64,000 bases of DNA from Verrucomicrobiota bacterium. GTDB taxonomy: Bacteria; Verrucomicrobiota; Verrucomicrobiia; JADLBR01. Position numbers and translations under genes: made by a program. The notes under the pieces were generated by a model. It was given only the letters and a program-made list of their open reading frames with translations. It made no database searches and had not been told where the DNA came from. The number at the start of each line of letters is the position of its first letter. The first letter of the stretch is position 1. Positions 54,078-62,593 of the stretch are shown here, in pieces. Location: positions 124,001 through 188,000 of the forward strand of contig JAKQKQ010000201.1 of assembly GCA_029560585.1 (NCBI GenBank), read 5' to 3'.

Positions 54078-55121
54078 CTATGCTTGGGGTTGGGGCGCGG
54101 CCTCCTCGGCCGGGCCAAACAGTTCGCGGGCGGCCGCGATCCTTTCTACGATGTGCGGGTTCAGGTCGTGGCTTATCGATTCCGCCGCCACGCGGATGGC
54201 GTTGGTGATTGCTAAAGGACTCGATGCCCCGTGCGCGATAATGCAGACGCCATTGACTCCGAGCAGCGGCGATCCGCCATACTCCTCGTAGTTCGTCTTT
54301 CGCCGGATCGCCCGGAACGCGCCCCTCGCGAGCATCGCCCCGAACATCCTCACCGGATTCTGCGCCAGCTCGTGCTTCAGCCAGTGGAGCATCGCCCCGG
54401 CGATGCTCTCCGTGGTCTTCAGCATCACGTTGCCCACGAAACCATCCGTCACCACCACCTCCACCGGATGCTCGAAAAGATCGTGCCCCTCCACATTCCC
54501 GCGAAAGTTTATGGGCAGCGCGCTCAGCAGCTTGAACACCTCCCGCGTCAGGTCGTTGCCCTTGGCCTCCTCGGTCCCGATGCTCATCAACCCAACCGAG
54601 GGATTCGTGTAGCCCAGCACGTGCTCCGAATACGCCGCCCCCATGATCGCGTACTGCCCGAGATGCACCGGCTTCGCATCGATGTTCGCCCCCGCGTCAA
54701 TCAGTACGAAAAGATTGGTCTCCGTCGGCATCACGGTCGCGATGCCCGGGCGCACGACGCCGGGCAGGGTCCGCAGTCGCACCGTGGACGCCGCGACCGC
54801 CGCCCCCGTGTGACCCGCTGACACCACCGCCTGCGCGTCGCCGCGCTTGACCAGATCCACCGCCCGGCTGATCGAGGAATCCTTCTTCCGGCGCACGCTG
54901 TCGATAGCCGCGTCGCCCATCTCCACTACCTGCAATGCCGGAACGATCTCCACCCGCGGCGAAACCGGCCCGTGCTTGTCCAGCTCCGCCTTCAGGTCGG
55001 CCTCGCGGCCCACGAGATACAGCCTCTCGATCTGGGGAAACCTCCGGAGGGCCTCAATGGCTCCCGAGACGGGATTGGCCGGGGCCCAATCCCCCCCCAT
55101 GCCATCGAGGGCGATCTTCAT
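54078..55121 (-). CDS. plsX: Phosphate acyltransferase PlsX
   Basis: Makes acyl-phosphate from acyl-ACP for phospholipid synthesis, 347 residues. Family stretches: IALDGMGGDWAPANPVSGAI, VVSAGHTGAAVAAS, LIDAGANIDAKP, VTDGFVGNVMLKTTE and YEEYGGSPLLGVNG. The position between rpmF and fabH is the classic bacterial order. Twenty bases follow the rpmF stop before its ATG on the minus strand. Confidence 0.95.
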   Translation of the reverse strand: MKIALDGMGGDWAPANPVSGAIEALRRFPQIERLYLVGREADLKAELDKHGPVSPRVEIVPALQVVEMGDAAIDSVRRKKDSSISRAVDLVKRGDAQAVVSAGHTGAAVAASTVRLRTLPGVVRPGIATVMPTETNLFVLIDAGANIDAKPVHLGQYAIMGAAYSEHVLGYTNPSVGLMSIGTEEAKGNDLTREVFKLLSALPINFRGNVEGHDLFEHPVEVVVTDGFVGNVMLKTTESIAGAMLHWLKHELAQNPVRMFGAMLARGAFRAIRRKTNYEEYGGSPLLGVNGVCIIAHGASSPLAITNAIRVAAESISHDLNPHIVERIAAARELFGPAEEAAPQPQA

Positions 55122-55140
55122 CGCGCGTGCGCCCGGTGGC

Positions 55141-55329
55141 TCACTCTGCCGCCGACTCGATGGTCAGCACCTGCCTGCCACGATGGTACCCGCATGACGG
55201 GCAAACGCGGTGCGACAAGAATTTCGCCCCGCACTGCGGGCACTCGGTCAGCTTCGGAGCGCGCCAGCGATTCGCCGCCTTGCGGATCCGCATTCGCATC
55301 TTTGAACTTCTGCGCTTCGGGACGCCCAT
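55141..55329 (-). CDS. rpmF: 50S ribosomal protein L32
   Basis: Ribosomal protein of 62 residues. It starts MGVPKRRSSKMR, with a basic N-terminal third, and has a zinc ribbon CPQC ... CPSC (about 30-46) that marks the Zn-binding type of L32. The usual neighbours are yceD upstream (six bases) and plsX downstream. Confidence 0.95.
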   Translation of the reverse strand: MGVPKRRSSKMRMRIRKAANRWRAPKLTECPQCGAKFLSHRVCPSCGYHRGRQVLTIESAAE

Positions 55330-55335
55330 AATCTA

Positions 55336-55803
55336 TCAATCCTTCTCTTCCTTTTCCTCGCCCAGCTTATCAAGGGCCGACCAGACATCAGAATGCATCG
55401 ATGTCGGCCTATCACCAGCCACACCACCCCAGCTTTCGCCCGTTATCGGGCACCGCTGCGATGCGTCCAATTCGCACCGGACGTAGGCGGGTAAAGCAAG
55501 TAGGATGTCTTCCCGGACCTGTTCCGTCAAGTCCACGCACTCGGCTTCGGGTTTCTCTACCAGGACCGTGAAATCGGCCACCTCCACGGATACCGGCAGC
55601 GGGTGCAAACAGCGAGCGCAGGGCGACGTGCCCTCCAAACTGAGTTTGCCCCTCACTAAAAGGCTCCCGCCGCGGTACGTCGCCTCCACGCGATAGCGGA
55701 CGGGGCCCGCGGGTGTAAAATCCGGCCAGGCAACGAGATCTGGAGGCTCCTCGCCCTCCAAGACCAGCCCTTCGTCGGGGATCTGAAGAACATGAATTTT
55801 CAT
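55336..55803 (-). CDS. DUF177 (YceD-like) protein
   Basis: Protein of 155 residues with the DUF177 pattern, including a paired-Cys motif CARCLHPL (about 62-69) and a later acidic ECVDLTEQVREDILLALP. In many bacteria YceD sits before rpmF and is linked to 23S rRNA processing or accumulation. It overlaps coaD by ATGA (55800-55803). The C-terminal tail is Lys/Glu-rich. Confidence 0.88.
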   Translation of the reverse strand: MKIHVLQIPDEGLVLEGEEPPDLVAWPDFTPAGPVRYRVEATYRGGSLLVRGKLSLEGTSPCARCLHPLPVSVEVADFTVLVEKPEAECVDLTEQVREDILLALPAYVRCELDASQRCPITGESWGGVAGDRPTSMHSDVWSALDKLGEEKEEKD

Positions 55804-56300
55804 CGTGTGGCCCGAAACTTGACCCGCAGGGCCCGATCTACGTTGGGCGGCACCAGGGCGGAAACATCCCCGTCCAGTTGCGAGATCTCTTTGATCAGCG
55901 ACGAACTCAGATAAATCAGGCTCTCCTTGGGCATCAGGAAGATCGTCTCGATCTCCGGCGCGAAATTGCGATTCACCAGCGCGAGCTGGAACTCGAACTC
56001 GAAATCCGCCACGGCCCGGAGTCCCCGGACGATGGCGGTCACCTGCCGCCGCCGGGCGAAGTTTATCAGCAGGCCCTCGAACACCACGATCTCGACGCGG
56101 TCCCCGGCCCCCGCCAAGGCCTCCCGGGCCAGCGCCATGCGTTCCTGGGCCGTGAACAGCGTTGTCTTCGGGGTATGGACCGCGATCCCGACGATCACAC
56201 GGTCAAAGAGCTCAAGCGCCCTTTGCGTAACGTCCAAGTGCCCGTTCGTTAACGGGTCGAAACTGCCGGGATACAGTGCCACTCTTTCGGGCCGGTCCAT
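55800..56300 (-). CDS. coaD: Phosphopantetheine adenylyltransferase
   Basis: Penultimate enzyme of coenzyme A synthesis, 166 residues, nucleotidyltransferase superfamily. The signature GSFDPLTNGH (12-21) holds the TxGH active-site motif. AIVRGLRAVADFEFEFQLAL and the ESLIYLSSSLIKEIS segment supply the second ATP-binding motif. It is the first gene of the minus-strand block ending in fabH, and it diverges from argH. Confidence 0.94.
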   Translation of the reverse strand: MDRPERVALYPGSFDPLTNGHLDVTQRALELFDRVIVGIAVHTPKTTLFTAQERMALAREALAGAGDRVEIVVFEGLLINFARRRQVTAIVRGLRAVADFEFEFQLALVNRNFAPEIETIFLMPKESLIYLSSSLIKEISQLDGDVSALVPPNVDRALRVKFRATR

Positions 56301-56355
56301 CTATGCACTTTTCGGCCCGAAGACCCATCATTCAACCTAAATCTTGGCCTGGGAC

Positions 56356-56396
56356 GTCGGTTGTTGGATGTCCGTTGTTGGGGGTTGAAGACCCCC
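56356..56396. repeat. Short direct repeats and hairpin before argH
   Basis: Two 12-mers, GTCGGTTGTTGG (56356-56367) and GTCCGTTGTTGG (56370-56381), 14 bases apart, are followed by a 6-bp stem GGGGGT / ACCCCC (56380-56396). They lie in the 119-bp divergent gap and may be a binding site or a small repeat. Confidence 0.35.
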
Positions 56397-56419
56397 GGCC
56401 CGCGGGTTAGCCTGCCCCC

Positions 56420-57871
56420 ATGGCTGGCACAGGTGCCAATACACCCTGGGGCGGGCGCTTTCATGAGCCGCCCGAGGAAAAGGTCCGCCGATTCACGGAA
56501 TCGGTCTCCTTCGACCGCCGCCTCGCGGAGCACGACATCCGCGGAAGCCTCGCGCACGCCCGCATGCTCGCCTCCAGCAGCCTCATTACAGCCCAGGAAT
56601 GCTCGGACATCCAGGGCGGCCTTGCGAAAATCGCCGCAGACATCCGGGACGGCCGGTTCACGTGGCGCGAGGACCTCGAGGATGTCCACATGAACATCGA
56701 GGCGGCGCTCACCGAGATCACGCCCGCCGGGGCCAAGCTTCACACCGCGCGCAGCCGCAACGACCAGGTCGCCACCGCCATGCGCCTCTGGCTGAAGGAT
56801 GAGATCCGCGCCCAGCAGGCCGCCATCCGGCGCCTCCAGGGCTCCCTCCTCCGCGCCGCGAGCGACCAACCCGGCGCCGTGATGCCCGGCTACACCCACA
56901 TGCAGCGGGCCCAGCCCGTGTCCCTCGCCCACCACCTCTTGGCCTACGTCGAGATGCTCGACCGCGACCACGGCCGACTGGGTGATGCCTTTGCCCGGAC
57001 CAACGTCTGCCCCCTCGGCTGCGGGGCGATCGCCGGAAGCACGCTCCCCGTCGATCGGGAGTTCACCGCACGCGACCTCGGTTTCGTCGACGCGCGCGGA
57101 CGGCCACGCATCGCCATGAATTCCATGGACGCGGTCAGCGACCGCGATTTCGTCGCCGAATTCCTCGCGTCGGCCGCGCTCTGCGCCGTGCACCTCTCCC
57201 GCCTCGCCGAGGACCTCATCCTCTGGTGTTCCGCGGAGTTCGGGTTCGCCCGGCTCGCCGACGCCCATACGACGGGTTCCAGCCTCATGCCGCAGAAGAA
57301 GAACCCCGACGTGCCAGAGCTGGTGCGCGGCAAGTGCGGCCGCGTCACGGGCAACCTGGTGGCCCTCCTCGTCACCCTCAAGGGCCTGCCCATGACCTAC
57401 AACCGCGACCTGCAGGAGGACAAACAGCGGCTTTTCGACACCGCGGACACGCTCCGCGACTCTCTCGACCTCATGGCCGACGTCGTGGCCGGCGCACAAT
57501 TCAACGGCAAGGCCATGCGCCGCGCCGCGTCCGATCCATCCGCCCTCGCAACCGACATCGCCGACGATCTGGTCCGCCGCGGTGTTCCCTTCCGGGAGGC
57601 GCACCGGCTGGTGGGCACCGCCGTCCGAATCGCTCAAGATTCTGGACGGGACATCGGCGGGCTCGAGCGGGAGGAGTGGCTCGCCATCTCCCCCGCACTG
57701 GCCAGCGCCGCAGACCTCCTCCGCTCCGGCGCCCGCCGACGGCTCGATGCCCGCACGTCAGCCGGCTCTCCAAACCCCCGTCTGGTCCGCAAAGAGATCG
57801 CGCGCTGGCGACGCCTCCTCAGAGATGAACCGCCCACCGCGGGACACCCCAAAGACACCCGCGATGCCTAG
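56420..57871 (+). CDS. argH: Argininosuccinate lyase
   Basis: Last enzyme of arginine synthesis: splits argininosuccinate into arginine and fumarate; 483 residues. The fumarase/aspartase superfamily signature GSSLMPQKKNPD is present, as are EDVHMNIEAAL, LHTARSRNDQVATAM and the GYTHMQRAQPVSLAHH loop with the catalytic His. The C-terminal extension (about 455-483) is Arg/Pro-rich. The start fits the usual WGGRF motif close behind it. It overlaps the NnrS-like gene by 8 bases. Confidence 0.95.
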   Translation: MAGTGANTPWGGRFHEPPEEKVRRFTESVSFDRRLAEHDIRGSLAHARMLASSSLITAQECSDIQGGLAKIAADIRDGRFTWREDLEDVHMNIEAALTEITPAGAKLHTARSRNDQVATAMRLWLKDEIRAQQAAIRRLQGSLLRAASDQPGAVMPGYTHMQRAQPVSLAHHLLAYVEMLDRDHGRLGDAFARTNVCPLGCGAIAGSTLPVDREFTARDLGFVDARGRPRIAMNSMDAVSDRDFVAEFLASAALCAVHLSRLAEDLILWCSAEFGFARLADAHTTGSSLMPQKKNPDVPELVRGKCGRVTGNLVALLVTLKGLPMTYNRDLQEDKQRLFDTADTLRDSLDLMADVVAGAQFNGKAMRRAASDPSALATDIADDLVRRGVPFREAHRLVGTAVRIAQDSGRDIGGLEREEWLAISPALASAADLLRSGARRRLDARTSAGSPNPRLVRKEIARWRRLLRDEPPTAGHPKDTRDA

Positions 57872-59039
57872 GCGCCCTTTCACCGCGCTTATCGCGGGCC
57901 AGCCCTACCGTTTGCTGTTCCCAACGGGGACATTGCTCGCCATCCACGGGGCGCTCCTCTGGCCGCTGCACGCCTGGGGCTTCCTCCCAACGTACCCCGG
58001 CGTCGCGCACGCGCGGATCATGACCCAGGGTTTTCTCGCGTGCTTCGTGTTCGGGTTCCTCGGAACGGCCGCCCCCCGCCTAATCGGTGCGCCGGGGCTC
58101 ACGCTCATCGAGGTGGCCTCCATCGCCGCACTGCTGGTCGCGGCCGCGGGCCTGCACACCACCGGTCATTCACTGTGGGGCGACCAGATCTTCCTCCTCG
58201 CACTGCTCTTCCTGATCGCCGCGTTCGGTCTTCGGATCATCATCCGCAGGGACGTGCCGCCCCCTTCCTTCGCGATCGCCGCGCTAGGGTTGCTGTCCGC
58301 ACTGGTGGGCGATGCGCTCTTCATTTTTGGGCCGCTCGCCGACCTGCCACCGTGGCATGATGCGCTCGCGCGGCTTCTGGTATATCAGGGATTTCTCCTC
58401 CTGCCCGTGCTCGGGGTGGGGGCGTTCCTCTTGCCCCGTTTCTTTGATCTGCCCAACCGGCAGGACTTCCCAGAATCCATCGCGCCCCCAAAGGGCTGGA
58501 CATTGGCCACCGCATGGTCGCTGGCGTGTGGAATGGCGGTGCTCCTGTCCTTCGTCTGGGAGGCCCTGGGCCACAAAAGGTCGGCCAACCTCGGCCGGGC
58601 GCTCGTGGTGGGCACTTTCCTCCTCTGGCAATTGCCACCATTCCGGGCCAAGGCAACGGGCACGATCTCCCGCTGCGTCGCCACGGCCCTCCTGTTCCTG
58701 ACGTGTGCCTACCCCACCGCCGCCCTCGCGCCTCCCCCTGCGGTTGCCTGGGCGCATCTGCTCTTCATCGGCGGGTTCGGCATGCTCACCTTCGCGGTCG
58801 CGACCCGCGTCATTCTCGGCCACAGCGGCGCCGGACACCTGTTTCGCAAACCCATCCGTTCCCTCCTGGCCTTCGCCATCCTGGCCGTCCTCGCGCTGGC
58901 CACGCGAGTTTCCGCAGACTTTTTGCCCACCATCCGCCTCTCCCACCTCGCCTACGCGGCCATAGCTTGGATCGCGGGCGTCGTCACTTGGTCCGCCGCC
59001 GTACTTCCGCGGGTCGCCACACCAGACCCGGAGGATTAG
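57864..59039 (+). CDS. NnrS-family membrane protein
   Basis: Integral membrane protein of 391 residues with about 12 helices. NnrS-type signatures include LLFPTGTLLAIHGALLWP, ARIMTQGFLACFVFGFLGTA and AWAHLLFIGGFGMLTFAVATRVILGHSG, with the conserved His residues that in NnrS are thought to bind haem and copper. NnrS proteins protect against nitric oxide. Starting at 57864 overlaps argH by eight bases, so it is likely co-transcribed although metabolically unrelated. Confidence 0.82.
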   Translation: MPRRPFTALIAGQPYRLLFPTGTLLAIHGALLWPLHAWGFLPTYPGVAHARIMTQGFLACFVFGFLGTAAPRLIGAPGLTLIEVASIAALLVAAAGLHTTGHSLWGDQIFLLALLFLIAAFGLRIIIRRDVPPPSFAIAALGLLSALVGDALFIFGPLADLPPWHDALARLLVYQGFLLLPVLGVGAFLLPRFFDLPNRQDFPESIAPPKGWTLATAWSLACGMAVLLSFVWEALGHKRSANLGRALVVGTFLLWQLPPFRAKATGTISRCVATALLFLTCAYPTAALAPPPAVAWAHLLFIGGFGMLTFAVATRVILGHSGAGHLFRKPIRSLLAFAILAVLALATRVSADFLPTIRLSHLAYAAIAWIAGVVTWSAAVLPRVATPDPED

Positions 59040-59122
59040 GCCACCCCGAGGTTCGCTTTGACAAACGCTTGGAATCGCACACAGGATTAATCTATCGCGG
59101 TCACCACCCCAAAATCACCCCC

Positions 59123-60139
59123 ATGCCTCAAAAAGCTTACGCGCGCGCCGGCGTCGATATCGACCTCGCCAATCGTCTGAAATCACGACTCGGAGCCAGG
59201 CTCCGGACGACCCACCGACCGGAGGTACTCGGTCGCGTCGGCGGATTCGGCGGCCTGTTCCGCGCCAGTTTTCCGGGCCATCGCGATCCCGTCCTCGTCG
59301 CCTCCATCGATGGCGTGGGCACCAAGCTCAAGGTCGCATTCCTTCTGGACAAGCACGACACCGTCGGGGCCGACCTCGTCAATCACTGCATCAACGACAT
59401 CCTCACGCTCGGCGCCGAACCGCTGTTCTTCCTGGACTACATCGGAGCCGGAAAACTTGAGCCGCGCATCTTCGGGTCCCTCATCAAGGGCATGTCCAAG
59501 GCCTGCGCCCAAGCCGGTTGCGCGCTGCTGGGCGGCGAGACCGCGCAGATGCCGGGATTCTACCCACCGGGCGAGTACGACCTCGCGGGCTGCATCGTCG
59601 GACTGGTCGATCGCGCCCGAATCATCGATGGCTCCTCGATCCGGCCGGGCGACGCCATCATCGGCCTCCCCGCATCCGGCCTCCACACCAACGGCTATAG
59701 CCTGGCGCGCAAGATCCTGTTCGACGACATGGGCCTCGGCCCGCGCGATCGACTCCCCGGCCTGCGGTTGCCCATCGGCCAAGAACTCCTCCGCACGCAC
59801 GTCTGCTACCTGCCGGCGATCCGCCGGCTCATGCGGCGAATCCCCGTCAAAGGGATGGCCCACATCACCGGTGGCGGGCTCGTGGATAATCTCCCCCGCA
59901 TTTTGCCCGACGGCGCCCGCGCCATCATCGATACGAAGTCTTGGTCCGTGCCCTCGCTCTTCAAAACCCTGCGCGACCGGGGCGGTTTGGGCGACGCCGA
60001 GGCCTATCAGGTCTTCAACATGGGCATCGGTTACGTCGTCATCGTCGATGCCCGCCACGCCAAGCGCACCATGACCATTCTGCGCGGCCGACGGATCGGC
60101 TCCGTCGAGCGAGGCCCCACAGGCGTCGCCCTGGTCTGA
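59123..60139 (+). CDS. purM: Phosphoribosylformylglycinamidine cyclo-ligase
   Basis: AIR synthetase of purine biosynthesis, 338 residues. The N-terminal GVDIDLANRLK, the catalytic GGFGGLF, the nucleotide-binding ASIDGVGTKLKVA, GGETAQMPGFY, and GLPASGLHTNGYSLARK and HITGGGLVDNLPR are all canonical. The frame is open upstream, but the ATG at 59123 gives the conserved start. An isolated TTGACA at 59058 may be part of its promoter, though no good -10 is at the right spacing. Confidence 0.95.
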   Translation: MPQKAYARAGVDIDLANRLKSRLGARLRTTHRPEVLGRVGGFGGLFRASFPGHRDPVLVASIDGVGTKLKVAFLLDKHDTVGADLVNHCINDILTLGAEPLFFLDYIGAGKLEPRIFGSLIKGMSKACAQAGCALLGGETAQMPGFYPPGEYDLAGCIVGLVDRARIIDGSSIRPGDAIIGLPASGLHTNGYSLARKILFDDMGLGPRDRLPGLRLPIGQELLRTHVCYLPAIRRLMRRIPVKGMAHITGGGLVDNLPRILPDGARAIIDTKSWSVPSLFKTLRDRGGLGDAEAYQVFNMGIGYVVIVDARHAKRTMTILRGRRIGSVERGPTGVALV

Positions 60140-60167
60140 CCGAAAACTGGCGCGCCACTTGCCCGAA

Positions 60168-60944
60168 TCAGCGACTATTGAGTACTTGGATCACCTCGCC
60201 GTGCAAACCGGGCGGCGCCGCCACGGCCGAGTTTCCGGCGAGCACATCGCTGCCGTCCCATGCCGTGATCAAGCCGCCCGCACCGCGCACCACCGGCACG
60301 AGCGGCAGCACGTCCCAGGGCATCATGACCGCATCCATCATCACGTCGGCAAGACCGGCCGCCAAAAGAAAGTACCCGTAGCAATCGCCCCAACCCCGGA
60401 TCACCCCGGCCCGCCCCATCAGGCGACGTAATCCAGCGGACCCCTTGTGCTGCTCGATCAGGCGCTCGTCGGTGTACAGCACGGTCGCGTCCTCGATCCG
60501 CACCGTGCCCCGCACCCTGACCTCCCGGCCATCAAGCGTCGTCCTGAAACCGTCCCCGAGGCACAGGTGCCCCAAGGCGGGAAGATGGATTGCGCCCGCG
60601 ATGGGCTTCCCGCCCTTGAGCAATCCTATCAGCGTGCCAAACAGCGGGCAGCCATGGACAAAGGAGATTGTCCCATCAATCGGATCCAGGATCCACTTGA
60701 ACTCGGCCCCAGGATTATCCTCCCCATACTCCTCCCCAAGAATCCCGTGCGCCGGAAAACGCGCGCGGATCATTTCGCGCATGAGGCACTCGGCCTCTCG
60801 ATCCGCCCGAGTGACGACCGATCGATCCGCCTTTCGCTCCACCGCCAGCCCCGGCCGCTCAAAATACTTCCCGATCAATTCCCCGCTCGCCTCGGCCAGT
60901 TCCTGCATGAATTTCAAAAATGACCCAACTGCTTCCTGTGCCAC
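60168..60944 (-). CDS. Inositol-monophosphatase-family phosphatase (HisN-like)
   Basis: Mg-dependent sugar-phosphate phosphatase, 258 residues if GTG at 60944 is the start. The family metal sites are GILGEEYG (Glu) and WILDPIDGTISFVHG (the DPxDGT motif); near the C terminus, MPWDVLPLVPVVRGAGG supplies the third Asp. The segment KADRSVVTRADREAE matches histidinol-phosphatase (HisN) type members better than inositol phosphatase. An internal ATG at 60908 would make the first helix too short. No his genes are nearby, so the substrate stays open. Confidence 0.85.
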   Translation of the reverse strand: MAQEAVGSFLKFMQELAEASGELIGKYFERPGLAVERKADRSVVTRADREAECLMREMIRARFPAHGILGEEYGEDNPGAEFKWILDPIDGTISFVHGCPLFGTLIGLLKGGKPIAGAIHLPALGHLCLGDGFRTTLDGREVRVRGTVRIEDATVLYTDERLIEQHKGSAGLRRLMGRAGVIRGWGDCYGYFLLAAGLADVMMDAVMMPWDVLPLVPVVRGAGGLITAWDGSDVLAGNSAVAAPPGLHGEVIQVLNSR

Positions 60945-61083
60945 GGGACCGAGCTTATGCGTCGTGCCGGTGGACCTCAAGGCCCCATCGCCGCGACCGG
61001 CCCCCGCAGGTGGTCGTCCGCTGTCCTTGAGACGACGAACGCCTTCGCTGGCGCAATCGCCCAGATCCGCATACATTACCCCA

Positions 61084-61812
61084 GTGAAGCCCGGCCTCAT
61101 GTGCGTCGCGATCGCCTTGGCCTCCGCGCTTGCCGCGGGCAGGGCCACCGCCGCACCGCGCGATCAGCCCGCCTACAAAGATGCGGACGCCTATGACAAC
61201 GCCATGTCCGCCATGCGGCGTGGCAAGGACCCCAATAAACTCGCCACCCGCTCCGCAATCGACAGCCGCGTTCTCACTTTGGGCACAAATGGCCAGTGGA
61301 GGGTCGAGAAACCTGGCAGCGCGGGTTACTATCAGGATACCGCCACCGTGCTCCAGCGCGACAACGGCGGCGGCCTCCAGGTCACCCAGAAGGGCGAGGG
61401 CATCAAAGACCGCTCCGCCAACCGCTATGCGTCCGATATGCAGATCGTCCGAGAGCAACTCGCGAACGCACAGCGCTTCAAATACGCCATCACGGATAGC
61501 TGGGGCCGCCCCGAGGACATGGAAAAATACAAGAAGGGTGACTGCGCCGACAAGAGCTTCTGGCTCGCGGCAAAATTGACCGAGTACGGCTTCAATGACG
61601 TCCGCGTTGTCCTCGGTCACCGCGAGGGTGCCCCCGTCGGCCACGCCTGGGTCGAATTGCCCGTCAACGGCACCGCCTACATCCTCGAAACCACCACCGC
61701 CGACCCCCCTCAGAAAAGAGAGGTTGCCGGTTATCGCTACGACGCCGAACACCCCACCGTCGGCTTCTTCGACAGAGACGGATTCCACCCCGTGGCCAAG
61801 AAATCGCCGTAG
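61084..61812 (+). CDS. Exported transglutaminase-like cysteine protein
   Basis: Exported protein of 242 residues, probable signal peptide (about 1-24, starting VKPGLMCVAIALASALAAG). The body contains KKGDCADKSFWLAAKL (candidate nucleophile Cys) and VGHAWVELPVNGTAYILETT (candidate His and acidic residue). This is the order of a bacterial transglutaminase-like cysteine peptidase. The GTG at 61084 gives a basic n-region; ATG 61099 is an alternative. It diverges from the phosphatase gene and is convergent with recR. Proteolytic or cross-linking activity is inferred. Confidence 0.72.
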   Translation: MKPGLMCVAIALASALAAGRATAAPRDQPAYKDADAYDNAMSAMRRGKDPNKLATRSAIDSRVLTLGTNGQWRVEKPGSAGYYQDTATVLQRDNGGGLQVTQKGEGIKDRSANRYASDMQIVREQLANAQRFKYAITDSWGRPEDMEKYKKGDCADKSFWLAAKLTEYGFNDVRVVLGHREGAPVGHAWVELPVNGTAYILETTTADPPQKREVAGYRYDAEHPTVGFFDRDGFHPVAKKSP

Positions 61813-61833
61813 CGCGGGGCACCGGCGCAAGGT

Positions 61834-62442
61834 TCATGCGCCGACATCCTGCCGGTGCTGGAGTGCCCGGCCGAGCGTCAGCACATCGGCCACATCCAGG
61901 GATCCCCCCACCGGCAATCCGAGGGCCGGCCTCGTGATGCGCGCGGGCGCGTCGCGCAATTGCTGCGCTATGTACAGGCTCGTGGTCTCGCCCTCGACAT
62001 CGGTCCCCAGGGCAAGCACGACTTCGATGGGTTTCTCCTCCCGCACCCGGCGCAAAAGTGCCCCGATGGCCAGATCGCCGGGGCCAACGTTCTCTATGGG
62101 CGACAGCTTCCCGCCGAGGCAATGGTAAAGGCCGCGGAAAACACCGGCGCGCTCGATCGGGAGAACATCGTTGGCCGTCTCCACCACGCAGATGATCGTG
62201 GCGTCCCGTTTCGGGTCGCGGCATATCTCGCAGGGGGCATCCCCCTCGCTGAAAAAGCCGCACCGGCAACACGGTCGCACGTTCGCGCGCGCCGCGCGGA
62301 TCGCATCGGCCAATTCCTCGGGCCAAGCCTCCCGCGCGCGCAGCACCGCGATCGCGATGCGCTGGGCGTTGCGCGCGCCAATGCCCGGCAGCCGACGCAG
62401 CCCGTCGGCCAGCCGACGCACGCTGGGCGGAAGATCGGCCAT
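61834..62442 (-). CDS. recR: Recombination mediator protein RecR
   Basis: DNA-binding clamp of the RecFOR pathway, 202 residues. The N-terminal helix-hairpin-helix GLRRLPGIGARNAQRIA, the zinc finger CRCGFFSEGDAPCEIC and the Toprim domain (CVVETANDVLPIE, YHCLGGKLSPIENVG) are in the usual order. Length equals the family norm. Convergent with the transglutaminase-like gene; 150 bases separate it from the next secreted-protein gene on the same strand. Confidence 0.95.
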   Translation of the reverse strand: MADLPPSVRRLADGLRRLPGIGARNAQRIAIAVLRAREAWPEELADAIRAARANVRPCCRCGFFSEGDAPCEICRDPKRDATIICVVETANDVLPIERAGVFRGLYHCLGGKLSPIENVGPGDLAIGALLRRVREEKPIEVVLALGTDVEGETTSLYIAQQLRDAPARITRPALGLPVGGSLDVADVLTLGRALQHRQDVGA

Positions 62443-62593
62443 GAATTAGCTCCGCATAGCCCTCCAAAGGCATGAAATCAAGTCGCGGAACTTCGCCACG
62501 GCGCCCGACCCCCGGCCCTGCAGCCCCCGGGCGTCAGATTCGGAACTGATGCCCTGTTCGATGCTCCTGCGAGTTTTCCCCCAGTGCCGAAAA

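Noticed and set aside
59058-59063. Perfect TTGACA upstream of purM
   Set aside because: No acceptable -10 at 16-18 bases; kept only as a remark in the purM entry.
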